This document shows, one piece after another, positions 1 to 8,447 of a stretch of DNA of 55,826 bases. The position numbers and the translations under genes were made by a program. The notes under the pieces are model-generated. The model was not told the DNA's origin. It did no database searches and worked only from the letters and a program-made list of their open reading frames with translations. Numbering within the stretch: position 1 is the first letter of the stretch; the number at the start of each line of letters is the position of its first letter. Source of the DNA: Bradyrhizobium macuxiense (GTDB lineage: Bacteria > Pseudomonadota > Alphaproteobacteria > Rhizobiales > Xanthobacteraceae); the NCBI RefSeq assembly GCF_007993935.1, contig NZ_VITY01000015.1:1-55826 (forward strand), given 5' to 3'.

Positions 1-1566
1 GTCGCAGCATCGAGCCTGTTCTCGGTGGCCGATGCCGAGAGCGATTCGATGACCCAATATGCCTTCTGGGACACCGGCGGCAGCGGACACTGGGTGGTCA
101 ATGGCGTGGCGCAGGCGGCCGGGACCGAGATCGACGTGTCGGCGGCGAACCTCTCGCAGGTGAGCTACGTGTTCGGGCCGGCCGGCTCCACGCCGGATAC
201 CCTGTACGTCCGGGCCAACGATGGCGACCTGTGGGGGCCATGGAAGGCGTTCACGGCAACGCCTGGGCCCGATACGGCGCCGGCGGTGTCGGCTTCCAAC
301 GTGACGGCGACGCATGGGGAGTTCTCGGTCGCAGCAACGAGCCTGTTCTCGGTGAACGACACCGATGGTGACGCCATCACCCAATACGCGTTCTGGGACG
401 CCGGCGGCAGCGGACACTGGGTCGTCAACGGCGTGGCACAGCAGGCGGGCGTCGAGATCGATGTGTCGGCGACCAGCCTGTCTCACGTGAGCTATGTGTT
501 CGGGCCGACCGGATCGACGCCGGATACCCTGTATGTCCGGGCCAATGACGGCGACCTGTGGGGTGCGTGGCAAGCATTCACTGCAACCCCGGGGCCCGAT
601 ACGGCGCCGGTGGTGTCGGCGTCCAACGTGACGGCGACGCATGGCGAGTTCTCGGTCGCAGCATCGAGCCTGTTCTCGGTGGCCGATGCCGAGAGCGATT
701 CGATGACCCAATATGCCTTCTGGGACACCGGCGGCAGCGGACACTGGGTCGTCAATGGCGTGGCCCAGGCGGCTGGCACCGAGATCGACGTGTCGGCGGC
801 GAGCCTCTCGCAGGTGAGCTACGTGTTCGGACCGACCGGATCGACGCCGGACACGCTGTATGTCCGGGCCAATGACGGCGACCTGTGGGGGGCGTGGAAG
901 GCGTTCACGGCAACGCCGGGGCCCGATACGGTGCCGGCGGTGTCGGCTTCCAACGTGACGGCGACGCATGGGGAGTTCTCGGTCGCAGCAACGAGCCTGT
1001 TCACGGTGAACGACACCGATGGTGATGCCATCACTCAATACGCGTTCTGGGACACCGGCGGCAGCGGGCACTGGGTCGTCAACGGCGTGGCACAGCAGGC
1101 GGGCGTCGAGATCGATGTGTCGGCGACCAACCTGTCTCACGTGAGCTATGTGTTCGGGCCGACCGGATCGACGCCGGATACCCTGTATGTCCGGGCCAAT
1201 GACGGCGACCTGTGGGGGGCGTGGCAAGCATTCACGGCGACGCCGGGGCCCGATACGGCGCCGGTTGCAACACCGTCCGCCTCGAACCTCCTGACTGTCC
1301 CTGGGCAGACCTTCGCGGCCTCCAGCCTGTTCAGCGCAACCGATGCCGATGGCGATACCATGACCCAGTTTGCGCTTTGGGACACCCAGGGCAACGGACA
1401 CTGGGTCGTCAATGGCACGGTTGAGCCCGCCAACCAGGAAGTCGACATCACCGCCGCGCAACTTGCACAGACGACGTATGTGGCCGGATCCGGAACGGAT
1501 CAGTTGTGGGTTCGCGCCAATGACGGCGATCTCTCGGGCGCGTGGCAACCCTTCAGCGTGACGGGA
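1..1566 (+). repeat. Five tandem 327-nt adhesin repeats in an A-B-A-B pattern
   Basis: Unit boundaries fall at 1, 328, 655, 982 and 1309, exactly 327 nt (109 codons) apart. Units 1 and 3 are nearly identical in DNA (VADAESDSMTQ type). Units 2 and 4 are nearly identical to each other (VNDTDGDAITQ type). The higher-order period is therefore 654 nt. The fifth unit, 1309 to about 1566, is shorter and divergent. This fits recent duplication or gene conversion of a two-unit block. Such an array is prone to copy-number change and to assembly collapse. Confidence 0.9.
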
Positions 1567-1947
1567 GAGGGCACGGCAATCGTCGCGAGTGGTGCCACGC
1601 TGGAATTGCCGGGCGCGTTCGCCAATGCGGTGACATTCGAAGGCAGCACCGGGACGCTCAAGCTTGACAATTCCTCCAGCTTCAGCGGCACCGTCGCGGG
1701 CATGACCGCGCAAGACAACATCGATTTCGCGGACCTCAACTTTGCGGGCATTCAAACGCCCACCTTCAGCGGAACAAGCTCAAGTGGCACCCTTACCGTC
1801 ACCGACGGCACGCACATAGCTAGCATCGTGCTGCTCGGTAACTATCTGGCATCAACGTTTGTGACCTCCAACGATGGCCATGGCGGGACGTCCGTGATTG
1901 ATCCACCGGTTGCTCAGAACACTCTCGCCCCACCGCAACATGCGTGA
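1..1947 (+). CDS. Giant repeat adhesin, C-terminal part (5' end outside window)
   Basis: The reading frame is open from base 1 and stops at 1945-1947, so this is the end of a larger protein of which 648 codons are visible. Four full copies and one divergent copy of a 109-residue repeat carry the recurrent motifs TQYAFWD, GHWVVNG and VRANDGDLWG. A non-repetitive tail of about 120 residues follows, containing LTVTDGTH, LLGNY and GHGGTSVIDPP. That tail type ends many very large secreted proteins of Bradyrhizobium and relatives (from memory). I infer a type-I-secreted surface or biofilm adhesin. No transmembrane segment or autotransporter barrel is visible at the end. The T1SS genes at 49535-53114 could be its exporter. 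Ligand and true size are unknown. Confidence 0.8.
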   Translation, partial: VAASSLFSVADAESDSMTQYAFWDTGGSGHWVVNGVAQAAGTEIDVSAANLSQVSYVFGPAGSTPDTLYVRANDGDLWGPWKAFTATPGPDTAPAVSASNVTATHGEFSVAATSLFSVNDTDGDAITQYAFWDAGGSGHWVVNGVAQQAGVEIDVSATSLSHVSYVFGPTGSTPDTLYVRANDGDLWGAWQAFTATPGPDTAPVVSASNVTATHGEFSVAASSLFSVADAESDSMTQYAFWDTGGSGHWVVNGVAQAAGTEIDVSAASLSQVSYVFGPTGSTPDTLYVRANDGDLWGAWKAFTATPGPDTVPAVSASNVTATHGEFSVAATSLFTVNDTDGDAITQYAFWDTGGSGHWVVNGVAQQAGVEIDVSATNLSHVSYVFGPTGSTPDTLYVRANDGDLWGAWQAFTATPGPDTAPVATPSASNLLTVPGQTFAASSLFSATDADGDTMTQFALWDTQGNGHWVVNGTVEPANQEVDITAAQLAQTTYVAGSGTDQLWVRANDGDLSGAWQPFSVTGEGTAIVASGATLELPGAFANAVTFEGSTGTLKLDNSSSFSGTVAGMTAQDNIDFADLNFAGIQTPTFSGTSSSGTLTVTDGTHIASIVLLGNYLASTFVTSNDGHGGTSVIDPPVAQNTLAPPQHA

Positions 1948-2222
1948 GAACGCCAGATGGCGGAGACAAGGTCGGTTTCGAGGACCGGTCGTTTACCTGG
2001 GCGGTGAGCGATGCGATGAAGCCCTCGCCGCGGGTCCTCACGAGCGCTACCTTCTCCGGAGCGAACTAGCTGCAATCCCGAACAGTGGCTGATTCATCCA
2101 ATCTCTGCAGCTGATGCGAATGCATGGGGGAAGATCGAGCGTGAACAGCCCGTGAGGGCGACACAGCTCAGCTTAGCTGTTCATTGCATCCACGGCGGAG
2201 GTCAGTCGCAGGTGCGTTCTGA

Positions 2223-3428
2223 CTACGCAAGGGACCTTGCGTAGCCTTCAAAGAACGGCCGCACGAACAGATCAGCGACGTTCTCGACGGTCAAGTCGGG
2301 GACCCACACCCGCAGGTCGACGGCAGCGTTGATCATCGATGAGAACATCCATGCGGCCACAACGGGCGAAGTGGTTCTGATCGTGCCATCCGCCATACCC
2401 TCGCTGAACAATAGGACGAATCCATTGGTGATGCGGTCGGACTTATGCAGCAGATCGGCGCGAATGTGCTTGGGGAGTGTCATCAGAGCGGACATCGAGA
2501 GCAGCGGCGCCTCTCCGAGCAATTGATGCTCGATCAGGTGGACGGTCAACGCCCAGAGTTTCTCTGCCCCCGAGGCTGGGAGACTGGCTGCCTGTTGTTT
2601 CGCCGCCTGCACGAGCGCCAGCGAGCGTGCGAAACATGACACGACCAGATCGTCCTTCGCCTCGTTGTGGTGATAGAACGAACCCTTGGTGACGTTCAGC
2701 GCAGCCGATATGCGCTCAACCGATGCACCCGCATAGCCTTGCTCATTAAGCACTTTGGTTGCAGCTTTCAGGAAGTCCTCAGCCCGATCATCCCCGTGCG
2801 GAGATCGATACGCCAAACCGCGAGGCCGTCCGCCAGCGAGGGGGCGGGGCGACACGCCGTCCAACCATATCTTGAGAACGATGCCGGCTATTGCGTCGTA
2901 TTCGTCTTCGGAGTGCCGCTCGAGCAACGCCGGCATCCAGAAGATCCAGGAGAAGAGCAGGTGAGCATGGGCATTGGAAACCCGGCTCCGCCTGTCTGCG
3001 GGATTGCGCAGCAACTGACGAAACTTGCCGAATGTTTGAGCCATGGCATCGTCAACGGCTGGGTCCGCAAGGACGCGAACCTCGTCGAAACGAACGATCG
3101 CAAGCGCACGTCCGGCCGCCACATCCTGAAGATACCGGCAGTAGTTGGACAGGAAGGACTTGAGCCGACTTTCGACGGTTGTTCCGTCTGCCGAAGCGAT
3201 GAAGCCCTGGATGCGCTCCAGAGACGAAACGTAGCACGCGCTCGCCAGTTGCTCTTTACGGCGGAAATAATATGCAATGCCGGTTGCAACAATGCCGAGC
3301 TTGTTTGCAACTTCGACGAAGGTCATTCCTCGCAGGCCGACTTCGTTGATCAACTGGATCGCGACGCCCAGCACCGCCTCACGGCGACGGAAGCGTTTCG
3401 GCCTGGATTGGCTCGCAGCTGCCGTCAC
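2223..3428 (-). CDS. Tandem-fused double TetR-family regulator
   Basis: A 401-residue protein with two TetR-type units in one chain. The first DNA-binding helix-turn-helix spans about residues 16-62 (GMTFVEVANKLGIVATGIAYYF) split around a typical T-x-x-x-V-A core; the second spans about 215-262 (ASVERISAALNVTKGSFYHH). Each is followed by its own helical ligand or dimerisation region. Ordinary TetR proteins are about 200 residues with one HTH. Its start overlaps the end of the upstream acyl-CoA ligase gene by 4 nt (3425-3428), so the two are translationally coupled. I infer that it controls the ligase and the divergent porin-to-SDR run. The effector is probably an acyl-CoA or related compound, by analogy with other TetR regulators of CoA ligases, but nothing in the sequence names it. 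Confidence 0.85.
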   Translation of the reverse strand: MTAAASQSRPKRFRRREAVLGVAIQLINEVGLRGMTFVEVANKLGIVATGIAYYFRRKEQLASACYVSSLERIQGFIASADGTTVESRLKSFLSNYCRYLQDVAAGRALAIVRFDEVRVLADPAVDDAMAQTFGKFRQLLRNPADRRSRVSNAHAHLLFSWIFWMPALLERHSEDEYDAIAGIVLKIWLDGVSPRPLAGGRPRGLAYRSPHGDDRAEDFLKAATKVLNEQGYAGASVERISAALNVTKGSFYHHNEAKDDLVVSCFARSLALVQAAKQQAASLPASGAEKLWALTVHLIEHQLLGEAPLLSMSALMTLPKHIRADLLHKSDRITNGFVLLFSEGMADGTIRTTSPVVAAWMFSSMINAAVDLRVWVPDLTVENVADLFVRPFFEGYARSLA

Positions 3429-4942
3429 TGCGACCTACCTTCAAGCGGCATTGGTTCCTTGTCTGACACGCTCGATACCTCACCAGAAGCCGCCCCTTGT
3501 ACGCGGTCGGCTCGCAACTGGAATCGTCGTACTTTACCGGCATCGTCTCGCAACGGATAGGCAACAATCTCTATGGATCGTGGGCGCTTGTAGCCGGCCA
3601 GGCGTTCTGCCAGATGGCCGTTGAGCTCGTCGAGGTCGATTGTTGTGGGGGCCTGCACGATGGCATGAACGCGATGGCCGAGATCCTCGTCGGGAAGGCC
3701 GATGACGGCGCTCGTCGCGACGAGTGGATGTTCCTCCAGTGCCGCCTCGACCTCGGCAGGATAGACGTTAGCGCCTCCGACGAGGATCATGTCCGTGCGC
3801 CGGTCTGTGAGGTAGAGATAGTTGTCTTCGTCCATCCAGCCGAGATCGCCTAGCGTCTCCCACTCTCCGATCCGCTCGGCACTGGCGCCGATGTAGCGGT
3901 ATGTCGGCTTCCCGCTGCTGGGCATCCTCAAGTAGACGGTGCCGACAATCCCGGGCGCTAGCTGTCGTCCTTTATCATCGAAAATCGCTATCTCGCCCAT
4001 GACCGGACGGCCGACCGATCCGCGGCGCAATAGCCAGTCCTGGCCCCCGATGACCGTCACTGCCTGGCTCTCTGTCCCGCCGTATAATTCCCACAGCTTG
4101 TCCGCGCCAATCCATCCGATCCAGGCCTCCTTGAGCTGCGGCGGGCAGGGGGCGGCCATGTGCCAGACAGTGCGAAGCGAGGAAATGTCGCACCTGTCCC
4201 GAACCTCCTGGGGCAGTTGCCAGATCCGGCGCATCATCGTGGGGACGAGATAAAGCCAGGTAGCGTGGCGGCGCGCTACAATCTGCAGAAGCTCCTCGGG
4301 ATCGAACTTGCGCATCAATACCAGGTGGGCGCCGGCAAGAATTGCGATAAGAGCCAGCGAGAACGGGGCGTTGTGATGGAGCGGGGCGGGCATCACGGCG
4401 ATATCACCCCTTTTGATCCCGTAGAAATCTCCCTCATCCGGTTGGACGACACCTGCTCGACCAGACACGATCAACTTCGGTCGCCCGGTGGATCCTCCAG
4501 ACGTCGGAGCCTTGAGCGCGGGGGAGATCCGATCGGGTAGATCCGTCTCATCGATGGTTTCCCCAATCAGCATCGCCGGCGTCACGTCAGAAGGCCGCGC
4601 CACCGCAGCGCGGATCACCACGCGAGGGCAAGCCAGAGACAAGATTGCCTCGAGCTCTTTGTCCGGCAGCTTGGCGGAGACGGGTTGCGGAATGGCTCCA
4701 AGCTTCAGGACCGCACACGTCGCGACCACGAAATCGAGCCCGTTGGGCAAGGCAATGCTGACGAAATCCCCCAGGCTGACGCCTCTCGCTGCCAGTGCGT
4801 GAGCCATCCGGTTTGATGAGAGGTGCAATTCCTCCCGCGTCAGGGTGACGCCCTCGAAAGTGACACAGTCCGCCGACGGCGAATCCCAGGCAAGATTCGC
4901 GATTTTCGCGCCGATTGAGATTGCGTGGGGTGTTTCGATCAT
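3425..4942 (-). CDS. AMP-dependent acyl-CoA synthetase (ANL superfamily)
   Basis: A 505-residue adenylate-forming ligase that would activate a carboxylic acid with ATP and CoA. The phosphate-binding loop SGGSTGRPK is at residues 148-156 and the A5 motif YGGTE at 287-291. GDLGW is at 365-369, the A8 hinge around D380-R382 with DMILVGGANVYPAEVE, and the C-terminal catalytic Lys of the DAGKVRR motif at K470. I start it at ATG 4942; a longer frame from 5005 needs a TTG codon and adds low-quality sequence. It is divergent from the porin and hydrolase run and coupled to the double TetR gene. The acyl substrate cannot be told. Bile-acid, aromatic and medium-chain ligases are all possible. Confidence 0.85.
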   Translation of the reverse strand: MIETPHAISIGAKIANLAWDSPSADCVTFEGVTLTREELHLSSNRMAHALAARGVSLGDFVSIALPNGLDFVVATCAVLKLGAIPQPVSAKLPDKELEAILSLACPRVVIRAAVARPSDVTPAMLIGETIDETDLPDRISPALKAPTSGGSTGRPKLIVSGRAGVVQPDEGDFYGIKRGDIAVMPAPLHHNAPFSLALIAILAGAHLVLMRKFDPEELLQIVARRHATWLYLVPTMMRRIWQLPQEVRDRCDISSLRTVWHMAAPCPPQLKEAWIGWIGADKLWELYGGTESQAVTVIGGQDWLLRRGSVGRPVMGEIAIFDDKGRQLAPGIVGTVYLRMPSSGKPTYRYIGASAERIGEWETLGDLGWMDEDNYLYLTDRRTDMILVGGANVYPAEVEAALEEHPLVATSAVIGLPDEDLGHRVHAIVQAPTTIDLDELNGHLAERLAGYKRPRSIEIVAYPLRDDAGKVRRFQLRADRVQGAASGEVSSVSDKEPMPLEGRSQ

Positions 4943-4993
4943 CGCGCTGTCTGCCCTTTTGTTGATCTGGATTGCCTCATCATAATCCGCATT

Positions 4994-5034
4994 CAACAAA
5001 CCCAAAACAAAAATAAATGGAGTTGAGTTTGTTG
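4994..5034. promoter_or_regulatory. Inverted repeat upstream of the CoA ligase, candidate operator
   Basis: CAACAAAC (4994-5001) is mirrored by GTTTGTTG (5027-5034) around an AT-rich centre, about 50 nt upstream of the ligase ATG. It lies in the divergent intergenic region 4943-5230. Position and symmetry suit an operator, possibly for the double TetR protein, but this is inference. Confidence 0.35.
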
Positions 5035-5173
5035 CGCCATGCGTCTTGGTCGCGCCGTCCCGTGTGCTATCGGCTTGGTTTTGCCGGGTATTTCGCGAAT
5101 TAATGCGAGATATAGCGGCCGCTTGCTACGCTTGTGCCGGCGCTTGACGGCGTGATTGTTGGGGTTGTAGAGG

Positions 5174-5205
5174 ATACTCGAAACAAAAATAACATACTCA
5201 AAACA
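5174..5205. promoter_or_regulatory. Helically phased direct repeats upstream of the porin gene
   Basis: ATACTCGAAACA (5174-5185) and ATACTCAAAACA (5194-5205) are direct repeats offset by exactly 20 bp, two helical turns. They lie in an AT-rich stretch 26-57 bp before the porin start. This suits an activator or repressor binding side by side on one DNA face. The regulator is not known. Confidence 0.4.
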
Positions 5206-5230
5206 TAAAATATGACGGGGAGGATGGATC

Positions 5231-6829
5231 ATGGATGGACTTGAGAGAGATTGCGGTGGCGGGCGGCGCGATCTTGGCGGCGGGCGAGCGCGCGGCCTGG
5301 CCGATGCTGCAATTGCACGGCCAGCAGTGTGGTTTCACGCGGGGATTGCCGCGTGTGCTTCGCTGGCCCTCCTGGTTGGGACACCGGCGCACGCCGAGAC
5401 GAAAGACGGCGCGGGGAGGGCGAAGGGGGGCCACCTGCCCGCAAAACAAGTAGCCGGGCGCAAGAAGCCGGCTCAGGCCGCAGCCCCAGCCGCGCCTCCG
5501 GCGCAGTCCGAATCTGCTGCGGCTGCAACTGTCTCGCGCGCCTGGTCCGCGGGGCCGAGCTCGACATCGGCGCCATCTGCTGGTGGCGCCATGTCTCCGG
5601 AGGTCGCGAAGATGATCAAGTTCGCCGCCTTCGACAAGTTGTCCATGAAGGGCTGGATCACTACCGTTCCGCCCGCTGCGGAATCCATCTTCCAGGATCC
5701 CAACGGGCTACGAACGGCGTTGGCCGAATATGGCATCGGCTACGTCGCCTACAGCACGAACACGTTCACCGCCAACATGCTGAACAACGCTCCGCCCAAG
5801 CCGCAAACCTATCAAGGGCAGATACCAACGACTTATTCGTTTTCGGAAGTGACGCTCAGCTATGACCTTGGCCGGGTAGGGCTGACGGGCGGCCAGCTCT
5901 CGGTCGGAGCCATGTTGACCGGGACAACCTGGGAGCCACTCGGCCCATCCGGAGCCAAGTTTGCGAACCTCTACTACTTCCAGTCGCTGCTGGACGATAC
6001 CGTGCAGCTTCAGGCTGGCGTGTTCTACAACGCGCAGAACTACCTCGGCTTGCTTGTGGCTGCCAGCATGGCGACGGGGCCTCAGGCCCTTGTCCCCTAC
6101 GAGCTTGGTCTCTCGCGGCAGGGTGTGCCTGCGCCAGGCGCCAACCTCATGATCAACCTGCCGTACAATTTCTACAACAAGGCTGGCGTGCAGCGGAGCA
6201 TTTCGCCGGACGGAGCTGACATCGAACAGCAAGCCAATCCAATCGGCATTGGATTCTCCAGCCCGGATGCCAAGGCTCTGTTCATCGATGAGTTCGGCTA
6301 CAAGACGTTTTCGTCACCCACACAGGGATCGGTCTGGGTCCGCGCCGGCGGCATGTACAATACCTCGCCCTATTTCGACTTTTCCGCCGGACGCAAGACC
6401 GACACCAACTGGGGCTTCTACGCGGCGGCTGACGTTCAGATTTCCCAGATCTCGTCCGCCCCCTATGAGGCCTATCAAGGCTACTACGTGGGAGGCTTCT
6501 ATATGACATCCGATCCCAACAAGAACATGTATCAGAATTATTATGAGGGGCGCATCTACGGCATGGGGATCATTCCCGGGCGCCCGATGGATCAGACCGC
6601 CCTCATTCTTGGTTACACCACGCTGAGCAAATCGGCTCTCGACTTTCAGGCGGCACTCACCGGGATCAGACCCTTCGGCGACTATGCGTCGGTAACGGTC
6701 AGCAACTCGTTCCGGCTGAATCCGGGCGTCTATCTCATGTTGGGCACAAGCTACAACGTTCATCCGAGTGCGACGCCGCGGCTGAAGAATTCGCTCAACT
6801 TCATGGCGAGCTTGACGACCGCATTCTGA
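5231..6829 (+). CDS. OprB-like outer-membrane porin
   Basis: A 532-residue protein with a hydrophobic export signal at about residues 38-56 (ACASLALLVGTPAHA, cleavage after AHA). An Ala/Pro-rich linker follows, to about residue 120, then alternating beta-strand sequence ending in a terminal Phe (ASLTTAF), as expected of outer-membrane beta-barrels. The segment YGMGIIPGRPMDQ resembles carbohydrate-selective OprB porins. A GGGGAGG ribosome site precedes ATG 5231. However, the first 32 residues look non-native, and GTG 5327, just before the signal peptide, is an alternative start. It is the first gene of the plus-strand run and probably provides outer-membrane entry for the compound handled downstream. 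Confidence 0.7.
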   Translation: MDGLERDCGGGRRDLGGGRARGLADAAIARPAVWFHAGIAACASLALLVGTPAHAETKDGAGRAKGGHLPAKQVAGRKKPAQAAAPAAPPAQSESAAAATVSRAWSAGPSSTSAPSAGGAMSPEVAKMIKFAAFDKLSMKGWITTVPPAAESIFQDPNGLRTALAEYGIGYVAYSTNTFTANMLNNAPPKPQTYQGQIPTTYSFSEVTLSYDLGRVGLTGGQLSVGAMLTGTTWEPLGPSGAKFANLYYFQSLLDDTVQLQAGVFYNAQNYLGLLVAASMATGPQALVPYELGLSRQGVPAPGANLMINLPYNFYNKAGVQRSISPDGADIEQQANPIGIGFSSPDAKALFIDEFGYKTFSSPTQGSVWVRAGGMYNTSPYFDFSAGRKTDTNWGFYAAADVQISQISSAPYEAYQGYYVGGFYMTSDPNKNMYQNYYEGRIYGMGIIPGRPMDQTALILGYTTLSKSALDFQAALTGIRPFGDYASVTVSNSFRLNPGVYLMLGTSYNVHPSATPRLKNSLNFMASLTTAF

Positions 6830-6931
6830 GCCGCGCGCCGCGTGGTCCTTGCGGTTGAAGCCGTCAAACCAACTGGCAAAGCACGGTGCGGGCTCACGAG
6901 CCTGACCGTGCGCCCCAAAAAGGTTTCCAAC

Positions 6932-8440
6932 ATGAATCTCAGAGCGAATTTTGACGGGACTGCTCCTTCACCGATGGTCGCGAATAGGCCGCCGATCAGT
7001 CCGGTCACGCGGTTACTCTACGGTGTCGGCTCCCTTGCATTCGGCATCAAGGACAACGGCTTCAATGTCCTCCTGCTGCTCTACTATAACCAGGTGATGG
7101 GGCTTTCCGCGCGATTGGTCGGAACCATCGCGATGGTTGCGTTGCTGCTCGATGCATTCATCGATCCGATCATTGGTCACATTTCCGACAGGTGGCGCTC
7201 CGCCTGGGGGAGGCGTCATCCGTTCATGTATGTCGCCGCAGTACCGGCCGGACTGACCTATCTCCTGCTATGGAACGCACCGTCAAATTGGAGCCACGCG
7301 GCGCTCGCGATCTACTTGCTCGTGACCATTATCGTGGTGCGCAGCTTCCTGGCGCTCTACGAGATACCAAGCTCTGCCTTGGCCGCCGAGCTCTCGAACG
7401 ATTATGACATCCGAACGGGCCTTCTCAGCTATCGGACGTTCTTCGCCTGGTTCGGCGGTGTCAGTATGGCATTCGTTGCCTTCATCGTCTTCCTTCGGCC
7501 AGACAGCGATCATCCTGTCGGCCAGCTCAACCCGGACGGATATGCAAACTACGGAGTTGTCGCGAGCGTCATCATGTGCGTTGCGATTCTCGTTTCTGCA
7601 GCCGGTACGCAGCGACAGATTCCCTGGCTTCAGCAGCCTGGACATAGGGCAGGAGGCATCGTCGCTGCCTTAAGAGAGATGGCGGGGAGCTTCTCCAATC
7701 GAGCGTTTCTGGTCCTGTTGGCCGCCGGCGTATGCAGTGCCATGGCGGCCGGAATCCAGATTACGCTGAGCACCTATTTCAACACCTACTTCTGGGGCTT
7801 CAACTCAGATCAGCTGTCGGTCTTGATGCTGGGAGTGCTAGTGGCGTCGGCCCTTGGTGCAGTCGCCGCGCCAAGGCTGTCGCGCCGTTTCGGCAAGAAA
7901 CGGTCGGCCATCGCGCTTTGGCTGCTGTCGATCGTCTTCTACTATTGCCCATTCGTTCTGCGGCTGTCGGACTGCTTCCCCGCCAACGGATCTCCACTGC
8001 TCCTGCCGGTCCTCCTGGTCACGATCACTATCTCTCTAACATTGATCGTGAGCTCATCTATCCTCACAGCTTCCATGCTTGCCGATGTCAGCGAGGAAAG
8101 CGAGCTGTCGACCGGGCGGCGTTCCGAAGGACTGTTCTTCTCGGCAAACACATTCGCGCAGAAATGCGTGTCGGGCGTCGGCCTCTTTACGTCAGGCATG
8201 ATCCTTACCCTCGTGCATTTTCCTGAAGAGGCAGTGCCTGGTCAGGTTAGTGAGGAAGTCTTGAGAGATCTGGCGCTTACCGCGCTACCCATCCAGGCGG
8301 CTCTGTATCTGCTCTCAATCGGCTTGATCGCTGCGTTCCCCATCACGCGCGCGGCCCATGAAGCGAACCTGGCGCGCCTTGCATCGCGCCGATCCGTGGC
8401 CGCGCGCCCGGCTTCGCAACAATCAAGTCATAGGAATTGA
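6932..8440 (+). CDS. MFS transporter, GPH (glycoside/sugar:cation symporter) type
   Basis: About 502 residues with some 12 hydrophobic segments. The N-terminal signature DAFIDPIIGHISDRWRS followed by WGRRHPFMY is typical of the MelB/GPH branch of the major facilitator superfamily. ATG 6932 has an AAAAAGG element upstream. The frame stays open to GTG 6842, but that extension is not transporter-like. It lies between the porin and the hydrolase, with 7 nt to the next gene. Family members carry glycosides, and some carry steroid- or acid-like compounds. The substrate is inferred to be the same as that of the neighbouring enzymes. Confidence 0.8.
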   Translation: MNLRANFDGTAPSPMVANRPPISPVTRLLYGVGSLAFGIKDNGFNVLLLLYYNQVMGLSARLVGTIAMVALLLDAFIDPIIGHISDRWRSAWGRRHPFMYVAAVPAGLTYLLLWNAPSNWSHAALAIYLLVTIIVVRSFLALYEIPSSALAAELSNDYDIRTGLLSYRTFFAWFGGVSMAFVAFIVFLRPDSDHPVGQLNPDGYANYGVVASVIMCVAILVSAAGTQRQIPWLQQPGHRAGGIVAALREMAGSFSNRAFLVLLAAGVCSAMAAGIQITLSTYFNTYFWGFNSDQLSVLMLGVLVASALGAVAAPRLSRRFGKKRSAIALWLLSIVFYYCPFVLRLSDCFPANGSPLLLPVLLVTITISLTLIVSSSILTASMLADVSEESELSTGRRSEGLFFSANTFAQKCVSGVGLFTSGMILTLVHFPEEAVPGQVSEEVLRDLALTALPIQAALYLLSIGLIAAFPITRAAHEANLARLASRRSVAARPASQQSSHRN

Positions 8441-8447
8441 GTAGCGG

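Noticed and set aside
1..1308. Regular repeats considered as a CRISPR array
   Set aside because: Period is 327 nt with coding continuity and no spacers; they are protein repeats.
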